From assembly GCA_033065855.1 (NCBI GenBank), contig JAVXUO010001768.1, forward strand, positions 1 to 64,000: a stretch of DNA of 64,000 nucleotides, in the 5' to 3' direction. Each line of letters opens with the position of its first letter. Positions within the stretch are counted from its first letter, which is position 1. The notes under the pieces were generated by a model. That model was not told the DNA's origin. It ran no database searches and was given only the letters and a program-made list of their open reading frames with translations. The stretch is from Escallonia rubra (Eukaryota > Streptophyta > Magnoliopsida > Escalloniales > Escalloniaceae). This document shows positions 53,403-64,000 of the stretch, one piece after another. Both the position numbers and the translations under genes were made by a program.

Positions 53403-56400
53403 CTGCAATGTAAGACACGTACATTAATCAGATACTTTGGAATTAAATAAGAAGATATCTGCAATTTAAGATTTACATAGCAATCTGAACGTTTGAGTTC
53501 AACTTATATGCCTTAACTCAGTTAGCATTTTCAGATAGTATTTGTTGCAAATGTACACTGCATAAGCTACGAGTAGTTGGTTCGGCATAATTTGCTTTGC
53601 GTCATCTGGGGGGCAATCTCTCAACCATTCAAGGTCAATGCTTCCATGATCTTCAACCAATCGGTTGAGGAAACCCTGCAATGGTTAAATCATTACGACC
53701 TTCACTTCTCGATCGTTAAATTGATTGAATATGTGCTATAAAGTCATTGTAACATCAATCTGATCATAGAAACGACTACTTCTGTAACAGAAATTCCTTA
53801 ATCATACCTTCATTCTCTGTGCTAGCACGTTGCTCATCCCGCGTTCTTTAATAGCATCAGCAACCTCCTTGACGTTAGCATGCCTTAATGCTTCATAATC
53901 AATTGATTCATCTGTAGTCTCGTTTCTGTCTTGCTTACAATTGGACTGCACTCGCTTCTGCAACCTATCCCAGTCAACTGCTTCCTTCTTCTCATTCTCC
54001 ACCTTTCCATTCCTTGTATTCAAGTTATTGGTGCCTAACCCTTCAGTTTGAGTGTCAGCTGTATGACTTTGAGCCTTCGCATTTACTTCAGTTACTTTAT
54101 TCTCGGAGAAGTGCTGTGTACTCACATCAACTATCCCCTCCTCCATGTCAGAAGTTTGCCCATGGGAGTTGCAGTCGCCACAAAGTGGCTGATTCACACC
54201 AGATTGCCATCTAACTGGCGCTTCAGCGTGTCTTGCTTGTGCATGGGATGTTCTTTCAGGTTTTTGAATGCTGTGTATGTTATTTCCAGCTTGAGGTGTC
54301 TGGGCCACTGGCATTCGACTCGTCTGGGCATTTACTTCACTCATATGTTCCACCTCATCCCCCATTCCTTTGGCCACATGGTTTACAATATTTGTCATGG
54401 TAATTCCAAAACCAGTTGAAGGCAGAGATGATACACTCTCCTCTACCAACACTTTAAGAGACTGCCTGTCATTCAATCTTGAATCCGGTGTCGTGTTCAA
54501 TTGGCTATTATTATAAGAGCGAAATTCTCCTATAACATCATTATTAGGACCGATTGGCGAAGAGGTGGAAGAACCTGACAGGTTATTAACACTGCCCAAC
54601 CTTGAAAAATGACCTTCATCTTCTGGATTTTCACTTGTTAGGTCTTCTGCTTCATAGGTGGATTTGATTCCTCTCAAGGTCTCAAAGACTAAGGAGTCAA
54701 ATAAATTTTGTGATGAAACTATTTCTTCATCTGAAATCCCTTTATGCTCATTTCCTGCTTTCCTACTTGTTTCTGATGAGGGGTTGTGTTTTATGTGCTC
54801 CGGTGCTTCACTGAATGAGATGGAGCTTGATTCGCATACTTGCTTCATTCCTGTCTTTTAATGAGAAATAACGCTGCCATGTCGGTCTTGCATACACCAA
54901 TCCGGGTCTTCAGCACCTATATGTGCATGTGGCAAGCTCGTTTGGTTTGAGGTAGCCAACTTAATTGGGAATCTCGCTGCAAGAGACATGAAGGCAGAGC
55001 TGCATACGATGGGAAAGACGTTAGAAATGCCAGCAACTTCTCTAAATTTCCGTTGTTACTTTCAAGATAATTTGATTTCTGAACTGTTATAAAACCGTGA
55101 GGTTACCTCAAAAGATGGTCTGATACATTCTGCGTGAGGTACACTCCGATTACTGAGTCAAGTACAGATCCTTTCCACTTTGAGAACCTTCTATCTCCTG
55201 AAAGCACCACACATATTTTTATCAATCACATTCACATATCTTGTGCCTAGTACAAACTACACAGCATATTGGATGCTTTATGAAGGTGAAATTTTGTATA
55301 GATTCAAAGTATAAGTTGCTGAATAATGAAGTCAAGTGACTGTATATATTGTAATCGACTGTATATTTGTATTTACCTCGGAGGTTAAGTTAAAGAATCT
55401 GAAAAGAGAGAATAAATTTTCTTTCAGGCAGTTTTCTGCTGCTGTTCTCCTCAAGTTATTAAGATTCTTGATGACCTGAAAGTTCTATAGCCGTAGGTGT
55501 TGAAGTCCGGAGTTGACTTTGCTGCTAATTGTACCTTCTGGTGTACTAAAGGCGTCTATCTGCTTTATCCAACAATTTATTTATTAGATTTCAAACCTAT
55601 TAGCTTGCTCAATTCTTTTATTCACATTTACAGTAACTATATTGCATAACTCTTTGAATATCTGTACTTTAGCGTGAGTTTACCCCATTACGACTCGTCC
55701 AGACCAAGTGCTAGAGTATAAACTATAGCACTCTTGAGTTTTGAGAGGAGAAATATATTTGATGATACCTTGAACAAGATGCATACGAGCAATGAATGAT
55801 TCTGCCCGTCCACGGTAGACTTCCCTTTCTTCTTCCCAATATTTTTCTTTACACTTGTCTGTTGCTTCAGATGCTTGGCAGCCTTCTTTACACATTAAGA
55901 GGTTCCAAATTCTTTCAGTCTCTGAGTCAAGGTCCACTTAAGGCCGTCGCTTCTTTTTCTCGATAGGATCAAATCCCTTGTACAGATCAACTGCCTCCCT
56001 CTTTTGTATGGAACAAGTGCATGTTGCTCTGGCGCATTGATATTTAGACCTTCCAGCCAGCATGTGATTTCATCAACAGAAACTGGGAGTTTCTCTTTTC
56101 TTCGTCGGCCTACACCAGATATTGACGACTTGCTATTACTAATCTGCGATTAACAAGTTTAAAATTTCAATCTAATTTGATAAAGATCATCTTAAGTGCT
56201 AAAACAGATACCTTTTGCTATCCTGGGCAATTGTTGATGACCATCCAAGGCACTTTTCCACGGTTTAACATCCTGCCTTTTTACCAGCTTACTCGAATCC
56301 AATGTTGCAGATCCTAGCGCGCAATCATATGTAGCCCATCCTTTTGGTGTAGAAGTAGCATGAAATTTGTTGGCACCAGTTTCCTGGTACTGGGTCAGAG

Positions 56401-59400
56401 AGCCCGTCAGATTTACAGCAGGTGTTTGTGTCTGCTCAATAGTATGATAACAGTCTCTTTTTAATCCTCTTTTATCATCAAAGTTGGCCATAACTTTTGC
56501 CACAAGTTGGGCGGAACTTAACAGCTGCCCTTCTCTGCCAATTTTTAAGGAAGTAGCATCTACTTGAATTGCAATCCCGTTCATTCCTTCTCCACAGGTG
56601 TATTAATTCATAGTCCTGTAATCTTTTCTCTCAGGCTCTTGGTATAAATTTGCATTTCCAATGTTCAAATCCCCCGAAACGAATTTAGGAGGCGGTCGCA
56701 GAGGAAGAAACTGTTCCAATATCGACATATATCCGTTTGGCACCTGGTTTCTGAACTGGTTGAAATTGCAAGTAAATCCTGCTTGAATGTTCTCTCTAAC
56801 GTAGCCGTTCGACTGGCCTATCTGAAGAGATGATGTTCCAGACACGCTGGTCCCCATGCACACAATTCTCTGCCTTGAAGTTTCGTGTCAAAATCAAAAG
56901 CCCCTTTACTCTGTTGAAGCATTTCTGCCTTGTGAGTACCTGTTCTTTCCTGGCTTTCATCTCTCCTTCCACATTCCAGGTCAAAATTCAATGATCTCCT
57001 GCATGATCTTTTAATTGTGACCGGATCATAAGTAGGAACTTTCACCTCATTCATAAGACTGACCTGTTGAGTTTCTGCAATGTTGAGGCCCTTCTTGCGC
57101 ACATACTTCCTTTTTCCTGAAGATCACACATTTGGAGTACTATTTTTGGGATTAAAAGCTCCAGTACTCTCTTTGTTCTTTTCAGCCCAATGACCAATTA
57201 TATTGTCCGGACTTTCACATACCGTGCATGCTCTTTCTACAGTTGCAACACTAGAAACTGTTTCCTCATTCATATTATTTGCCTGTTGAGTTTCTGCACC
57301 TTTCGGGCTCTTCTTGCGCACATACTTCCTCTTTCCTGTAGAAGAATTCACATTTTGATTATTACTTTTGGGACTAAAAGCTCCTTCAGGGGACGTAAGG
57401 CTCTTCTTGCGCACATCCTTCCTTTTTCCTGTAGGATTGACATTAGGAGTATTATTTACAGGATCAATAGATGCTTTAGTGTTGTCATACATCTCTTCCT
57501 GGTGAGTACTTGTTCTGTCTAGACTTTCATCTCTCCCATAGTTTCTGTCGAATTTCGACCCCCTCCTGCACGATCTTTTCACAGGCTCAGGCGTAGGAAC
57601 TTTTGCCTCACTCCTAACATTTGCCTGTTCAGTTTCTGCAGTATGAAGGTCCTTACGCACATACTTCCCTTTTACAGGAGATGAACCATCAGTAGCAGCG
57701 GGCTTTTGACTCCTTCTGGGCTTTCCTTCTATGAATACCTTTGGCCTGTGTTTTTCTCTTCTCGTTAACTTCTGCTCTGGTGTCATGTTAATGCCGTGGC
57801 CTTGTTCATTTTCCTTGTTGGAAAAGCACTTTTCCTACAGCGTCGATGACGACGAGTCCAGACGATCCTGCAAGAGTTCGTTGCTCTGGTTCCCACTAGC
57901 TTCCTTACTTGTCGATTTGGTCAAGTTTCAGGCTTATCTTTCTCTTGAATTTTTTGATGATCTAACAAAAAACTCAGAATTTCAGACAGTTGGTGGTTCT
58001 CCAACGGCTTTGCCAGATCTGGTGTTACTGGCGCAAACTGGAATGAGTTGTCCAGACCTGAGGCTGCATCAGCTTCAGATTGTGGTGAAGAGTCTAGGTT
58101 AAAGTCGCGGCCGTAAGCCATAGGACTTCCATCTGTAAGAAAACGGTTCACAATCTTTCAGCATTGGTGATTCAGTTATCAAAGGATATGGTAATAGTTT
58201 TATCTCTAACCAAATATGATGGAACTAGGAATTTTAAAGTTGTTGACCTCTTTTCTTCAGCATGATGTCACAAATGAATACTAAACACAGGTGCATTTAC
58301 TCAACGCCACTTTTTAGTAGTGCTTTAGGAAGGCTTAACAAGATGATGTATTTCAATTAGGCTTGCTAACCGCCATAGTGAAAATTCTAATACATTAACA
58401 TGCATGTGACATGCTTACGTTGTGTCATAACCACTCCGTTGATTTTATCTTTCATAGTAATCATAAACTAAACTGAGGCTAAATGTAGCAATTGACAAGC
58501 AAACATTTGAGAAAAGGGAGTCATAAATCATAACAAAATCATGTCAATTGACTCGGACATTTCAAAGTTTGCCCGTGGTTTCTCAATTTCCTCTCTTTCC
58601 TTTATATTCTGTTAATGCAGAAAGAATAAATGGAAATGACCCAATGATCAAAGTTTTTAATATAAAATGGGAGACAAAAAGATTCAACACCACTAACCGG
58701 TAGGCAGGTGACTTAAGCTGTAATGATCAACCCCATGTGTTGAGCTCGAGGGCGAATCAGCAAGCAGCGAACTAGCGGATGAGAACTCTGTCCACTCACT
58801 TCCTGCTCGATTATATGAATAAGGATCCGCTCCTTCCATTGCCGCCACTGGTGGCATACTCTGGGTACCCAGTGATCCTGATAAAGGATTACTGTTCCAC
58901 GCTGCATTGTAAGCACCAAAGCAATGCATAGAGGAGCCAACGTCATGTTGCGCTCCGTCTAGACTCCTCAGGCAATTTGGATTGAAATTTTGAACTCCCC
59001 CATCACAATTTCACACCGTCTCTTGCAGAATTTCGCTGTAAATTCCGATCAAATCCTGCCAATCATCACTTGACACCTGATCCTGTTGCATGTCAACTGA
59101 AAATTCAAATCTCCCCTACGGCGTAAAGTCAGAATCTGTGATCAACACGAGAACCCTCCAGTTGCCACCCTACCAGCAGTACATTTCTCGCCAGAAAAGA
59201 TGAAATTTTGAACTCTTCCTAACATGAGATGAATGAAAATTCGTCCGACTAAAATCCCCCAGCTAACTTTTGGTATCAGGAAACACCCACGTGAAAGAAT
59301 TCGAAAGGACTGAATTGGAGAACAAAATGTAATGCAGAGAAACGAGTGAGCAATCTGTGTGCGCTTTTATGCATGAAAGAGTGCCAAGCAAAGGGAACAA

Positions 59401-59837
59401 GTAGATGCTGTGTGTAATTGGTTCTTGACAAGAGCAGGGGAAAGACTAACCACCACCAACAAAAGAGAAGGAAGACCGGTTCAGCTGGCTCCGGGAGTTG
59501 CTCATCCATCTGTGACGTCTTCGCCATCCTGCCGCTGCCGATGCCACGCGTCCCCCCTCCTCCAATTCTGTTCACGCCTTGCCCGCTTCTCACTCTCCCA
59601 CTGCCTCACAAGTCACACCCCCCGCAGTATATTCCTGTTCATTCTCGGCAATCCTATTCTCTCTCTTCCCCTCTCACTACAAAACCAACTTATCTCCGAT
59701 CTCCTAATGTATTGCCTATTCGTGGCTACAAATCTGGCCTCTCTCACCGGTGGCAACGGCTTCTTCTTTTCTTTTTTTTTGCCTTTTCTGTTTAATCGAA
59801 TCCGCCGATGGCGGGTTGTTGGCACTGTCGTTAATTT

Positions 59838-60868
59838 GGAATATATATCTTCATTCTCTATAATTTTCAAATTAGGGTTTCAAAACCCTAATTTTCAAAT
59901 TAGGGTTCCAAAACCCTAATTCATAGTGAATCTGAAATTGAATTTCATTCCATCACTATTGTCCAAATATCAATTCAATTTCATCATTATTGTCTTAGTA
60001 TCAATTCAATTCCATCACTGAAGTCCAAGTATCAATTCAATTTCATCACCAAAGACCACTCAATAAATTAATGGAATTGCACATGTCCTTGGACCACCAC
60101 CCCGCTGCCGCTACCGTCGCCCCTACCGTCCCCACGAACCTGTCGCCGCCCCTACAGTCCCCTCAACCTGTCGTCGCTGCCCCTACCCCCTCATCCCTAC
60201 CCCGTCGCTCACCATCCCCTTGCCCCCCATCCTCCCCCGCCCCGTCGCCGTCCCCATTCACTTCCACCCATCCCCTCGTCAACCCATTTCACACCTCTGA
60301 CCTCCCCCTGCCACCGCAGCCCCCATCGTGGCCCAACCAATCAGATCCACCCATCACCGACCAGATCGATCTAACCTGCAGCTGGCCATACACCTGCAAA
60401 CACGCACGCCGGAAAAAATGGTCTGCAGACAGTGGGTCCTTAGATCCGGAGCATTTTATAGGGGGATGGTGAGCGACGGGGTCCGTAAAATGGTTTGCCG
60501 ACGGTGGGTCCTTAGAGCCGGCTGCCTGCCGGCGTGGGGAGAGGGGAGGGGGCTCCCGGCGTGGGAAAGAGAAGTGTAGAAAGAGACTTTAAGGGAGAAA
60601 TGGGGTTGGGGGTAGTGTGGGAAAGAGGGGGAGAGGTGTTGGGGTTGGGGGAAAGGTTGAAGTAATGGCATTAAAAAAATTAAGGTTTCAACTAAGGGGT
60701 AATAAAGTCTTTTCACGAAAACCGTTAGGGTTTTTAAGATTCCGTTTGGTCAACGTACATAAGTGTAATTTGTCCAAATTATTGTCCATACCTGTAGTTA
60801 TACCCTAACCTCAGTGACATAAGTGTAATTTGCCCAAAAAAATTATAGAGAATGAAGATATATATTCC
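59838..60868. repeat. 1.03 kb segment bounded by a perfect 30 bp inverted repeat
   Basis: GGAATATATATCTTCATTCT continuing to TATAATTTT (59838-59867) reappears exactly inverted at 60839-60868. Inside lie four AAACCCTAA/TTAGGGTT boxes (59870-59922), a ~31 bp tandem repeat (about 59950-60055), a C-rich stretch (60100-60330), a duplicated GTGGGTCCTTAGA-type phrase (60433 and 60504) and a doubled CATAAGTGTAATTTG(T/C)CCAAA (60757 and 60819). It may be a DNA element with terminal inverted repeats, or a fold-back. No target duplication was recognised. It lies upstream of the demethylase relic. Confidence 0.6.
59950..60060. repeat. ~31 bp tandem repeat (ATCAATTCAATTTCATCAC)
   Basis: Three full copies of a unit of the form CATCACTATTGTCCAAATAT followed by CAATTCAATTT occur, with substitutions between copies, plus a partial fourth. 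It is non-coding. Confidence 0.65.
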
Positions 60869-61045
60869 ATGGTAGAAGACCATACAACTAGACACTGTGA
60901 TCAAAAGTTACAACATAAAACAAAAATAGAGAAATAGTAAAAACAAGTAAAAAAACAAGAGTTTAGGAACAAAAAACTACCAAGGCACATAGAACAATAG
61001 CTCTCATGAGGGAAGCGAGGCACATTGTACATCTGCTAACCATTT

Positions 61046-62680
61046 CTACCCCACACTGCAACCTAAATTCAAAAGAAAAGAGGCTATTGTTGAGGATAGA
61101 TCCAAAACACAGGATGTCCTTTGGGCGATATGCATAGAATGCACTTCCCTATTGTAGTTAGCTATGTTACCCAAAAGATGAGTAATGTTCTCACTTATGC
61201 TTTCATTAGTTTGCATCTGCACAAGCAATTCAGAACGAGCAACAAGAACGATGATATGCAAGAAAGGATGTTGCGATAACCAATCAGTAGATGCTAATTA
61301 TAAAATGGCTATAACACTAGGTTCATTTGATGAGGAAATAATATCATCATATGCCGCAATTGGAACCCAGCTTGAGTTAAACCTAACCATACCAAAACCG
61401 TATTGCAAGGAGCTAGTAGACGCACTATGGGTAGGCTTTGTAATGGAAATAGCATAGAATACAGTAGCCAAGTCAAAAACAACATTCACAAGTATATGTG
61501 AATATCACAGGAATCAACAGGTATAGAAATGCTCAAATTGCACAGTACTTCGCCAATTTCCAGAAGGATGTTTATTCCCAATTTTCCGAACGCAATGTTG
61601 GTACCGAGTTGGACTGCTAATCTAAAAGGTCAGACCCTGAATTTGATACAGATTACTTGTCAACGAAAACTCTATGCCTTTGAATATGAGGGCGTTCCTT
61701 CTGTACCAAATAACCTAAAGGAAAACAACAACATGTATCAAATAGAACATATCAACAATTTTCCTGAAGATCGACTTACTAAAGCGACTCACAAGCCAGT
61801 GGTGGACAGAAAGCGTGGTAGGAATGTGCTCAAAATAATATTGACAAAGTGCTTGGGTGCCAAAATAATCAAGAAAGAGATGCTGTTGAGTTTCAGAAAA
61901 TTGCAAGCACAATGGGCAAGATTCAAAAATTGAGCATTTTCATTTAACTAAGGCTGAGGAGACAGCTAGCCGTTGATGTAAAAATTTCCACGTAAATGTA
62001 TTGAGCTTTTTCGGCGTCAGGAGTTTCCAGAGATTGATCCAAACTCTGGAAGGGACTTGGGAAGCTGAGGAGGAAATGTGATTGCTATTGCCTCTCAGAT
62101 ATTTATAAGCTGACGTCGTGGAAAAAATCCCTCCTTTGGCATAAGGCCAGTAACAGACATCCTTGGACGGCAGTGGCAAAAATACAATTTGTAGAATTTG
62201 GCCAATTAAAGATGAAGGGAATGTATTTAACAGGAATGTTCCAGAGGCGAGTATCACGGAGGAACCAGTCAGCGATGTGCCAAAGTTGATTATGATCAGT
62301 ACGAAAAGATTGTAATTAAGTAAGGGTCATCTGAAGCAACCACCAACCCATCCAGACAGAAATTGACTGACCAGATCCAACTCGCTACTATATTTCGTGC
62401 TTCAGAGCTCGATGACCTACCAAAAGACTATATCAGATCTATGAAATTTATCTAGAAGTGTTGGTCTGAAGAAAAGACTGTCGAGAGAAATATTTTCCTT
62501 TGAGAATATTTGCTAAATGACTATGTAGGTTAGTCCAAAATTTCCAATCATGTATGACCAATGGTGCGTGATTGAACAGCTTGAAATTCCTAAATCCGAA
62601 TCCACCCAACTTTTTAGATAAGCATAAGGTTGGCCAAGAAACCCAGTGAATAGACATACGCGTCGCCTCTCCTGACCACC
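61046..62680 (-). pseudogene. Decayed LINE fragment (RT end to RNase H)
   Basis: On the minus strand, 62657-62448 reads VSWPTLCLSKKLGGFGFRNF followed by LANILKGKYF, the end of a LINE reverse transcriptase region. Next, 62257-61940 reads CYWPYAKGGIFSTTSAYKYL and VWINLWKLLTPKKLNTFTWK, the zf-RVT segment. In scattered frames at 61489-61046, MVRFNSSWVP and EVHSMHIAQRTSC recall the RNase H domain. Stops and shifts occur throughout. It is a different, older LINE family than the intact one at 41984-48035, and has no visible poly(A) or duplication. Confidence 0.75.
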
Positions 62681-62699
62681 AAAAGTGTGAGAAAATTTA

Positions 62700-64000
62700 G
62701 TTTAACTGGTTACACACTGCAATAGAAAACTTATAGACTGACATATAGCGCACGAGAAACGAAGAAAGGACAAAGTAAATTAAAGTCGCCCGCCCCGCTT
62801 TATAAAATTAGTAACTCTGTGTGTAATATCTTTGTCATAATAAATGAATTTCAATTCAAGTAAACATGTGTTACATATCCAAGGAAAATTGATGGGTGGA
62901 CAACTCACACAACTAACTAAGCACCTTAAATTCCTAGACGGCTAAAGCCTAGAGAGTTGGAGAAAATTAAAGTGCAGTGTACAAAATTAACACTAAAGGA
63001 TATACTTTGGTGGATCCAAATATTAAGGTTGAAAAAAGTGACACCAAGCCAAATTTGGTGGGTCTCCCTTTTTAGAATGAAAACGAGGCAACACAATAAA
63101 CTTGAAGAGCTATTCTCGCCCTAACTAACAACCCAAGTGCAGCTATCTTCATCAACACGAGCACTTGATTCTTATCATTAATCAACCAAAACACACCAAT
63201 CATCGGGTACCAAAATCCTTATAACATCCACTCGCATGCATAAAGACGCTTCCAATCATTGCTGCAATAACTTGATTGGAGAACAAATGCATTTATGATT
63301 ATGCACAAAAATCAACTACCTACAACCAAAACAAACACCTTATGACAACAAATCCACAACTTTAAAGCCCGCTAAGCAAATATGGAACTGGGCATTGCTA
63401 AAACCTACAACAAACCCGCTCAAACCAACCAACAATAACACAACCACAACCAACTCACATGTCTAGCCTATATCAACACATCCATCATTCAAGCAGCAAG
63501 GTAAAACCTTTTTAAAGGTAAGGGGGAAGCCACCTAGCAGGGAAAAAAGGGAGGGGATTGATAGGGTGAGAGAGCCTAATCAACTATTAGATGAGAACTA
63601 AAATTGGGGGAGAAAAGGCACCCACCACAACCCATGAAAAACCTAGATAGATTAGAGACCTGATGTCATGAAGGAGAGGGAACAACCTTGTGGGGTGTGT
63701 GTATAGGGGGTGGGGGGTGGGGGGAAGTGGGGAAGCTTAAGGGAACAACAGTCAATGGATCCTAAACAACACACAACCTTCATCACACATAAACAAAGAT
63801 AACTTCTACCATGACATACATAGTGGTTCAACCCACTCAGGGTCAGAATCAGGAATTTTTTTCAGGGAGCGCAAAAATTATATCATATTCACCAAAAAAA
63901 AGTATTAGTAAAATAATATTAATTTTTTTTTTCACTTCTTATAAATCTCTATATAATCACTGAAATCAAAACTAAAATTAAATTAACCAAACATATATTC
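62700..64000. other. Unassigned AT-rich end of the window
   Basis: No gene or recognisable repeat. There is a G-rich tract (GGGGGTGGGGGGTGGGGGG, near 63707-63726) and a run of CAACC/ACAACA words (63330-63440). The last 150 bp are A/T rich. Confidence 0.3.

Larger units (their letters stand above)
51717..59091 (-). pseudogene. DEMETER/ROS1-like 5-methylcytosine DNA glycosylase, multiply disabled
   Basis: Eleven exons can be traced: 59091-58698, 58132-56212, 56143-55769, 55197-55107, 54999-53808, 53675-53596, 53402-53318, 53250-52190, 52122-52054, 51925-51889 and 51799-51717. Landmarks are RREKHRPKVFIEGKP with four GKRKYVRKK-type basic repeats; VDLDSETERIWNLLM; SVIGVYLTQNVSDHL; the helix-hairpin-helix GIRGLGLKS with its catalytic Lys; FPVDTNVGRI with the catalytic Asp; and CPMRGEC of the Fe-S cluster. 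In plants the enzyme excises 5-methylcytosine from nuclear DNA. Lesions are stops at 59011, 57835, 57124, 56603, 55938 and 54858, frameshifts near 57925, 56865 and 56003, a GC donor at 53595, and a hAT insertion in the eighth exon. The C-terminal domain expected after CPMRGECRHFASAF is absent. Splice phases still agree across all exons. Confidence 0.92.

Noticed and set aside
59410-59919. 169-codon plus-strand ORF upstream of the demethylase relic
   Set aside because: It is CT-rich, overlaps other ORFs in all frames, has no domain, and fits an untranslated leader on the opposite strand.

Overview
This window looks like nuclear DNA of a flowering plant, probably a eudicot. The evidence is split eukaryotic genes with GT-AG introns, plant-specific protein families (a DEMETER/ROS1-type DNA glycosylase, a subfamily XII-like LRR receptor kinase, a PELPK-like wall protein) and the usual plant transposons (CACTA, Ty3/gypsy, L1-type LINE, hAT, MITEs). 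It is a gene-poor, transposon-rich region. Almost every host-type gene in it is visibly damaged. The species cannot be told from the sequence.

Layout. 1-2110: AT-rich tandem arrays with telomere-like CCCTAAA cores, a short CACGTG palindrome array, and a ~140 bp CTAATTAG-rich array. 2881-8728: a CACTA (En/Spm) transposon with a TNP2-type transposase, a TNPA-like second gene, a dense sub-terminal array of TTTAGCGACGGA motifs and a right terminus ending GTAGTG; the left terminus was not found. 8729-19600: mostly unassigned DNA with a clear solo LTR (14487-14931), an LTR-like promoter segment (~9456), a possible half hAT element and a degenerate A/T-rich tandem repeat. 19610-28419 (minus strand): two LRR receptor kinase relics. 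The main one is split by about 4 kb, carries a nonsense codon and lies beside a tandem duplication of one of its fragments. 28481-29011: an exact 243 bp tandem duplication directly upstream of its start.

30553-30831 is a small secreted PELPK-like gene with two TATA boxes. 31360-32098 is a Ty3/gypsy integrase relic. 33048-33600 is a fold-back element and 35829-36264 a Tourist-like MITE. 40500-41434 (minus) is a broken Myb/SANT-like gene. 41984-48035 (minus) is the best preserved element: a full-length L1-type LINE with two intact overlapping ORFs and a 17 bp target-site duplication.

48956-49830 (minus) is the 3' part of a HESO1-like nucleotidyltransferase with a premature stop. 51717-59091 (minus) is a DEMETER/ROS1-like 5-methylcytosine DNA glycosylase pseudogene. 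It has at least six in-frame stops, about three frameshifts, a GC splice donor, no C-terminal domain, and a 961 bp hAT element inserted in the exon that encodes the catalytic aspartate. 59838-60868 is a segment bounded by a perfect 30 bp inverted repeat. 61046-62680 (minus) is a second, decayed LINE.

The most notable features are the apparently intact LINE, the hAT insertion (8 bp duplication) inside the demethylase active-site exon, and the serial decay of the receptor-kinase locus. Domain calls come from reading motifs by eye, and no database search was run.
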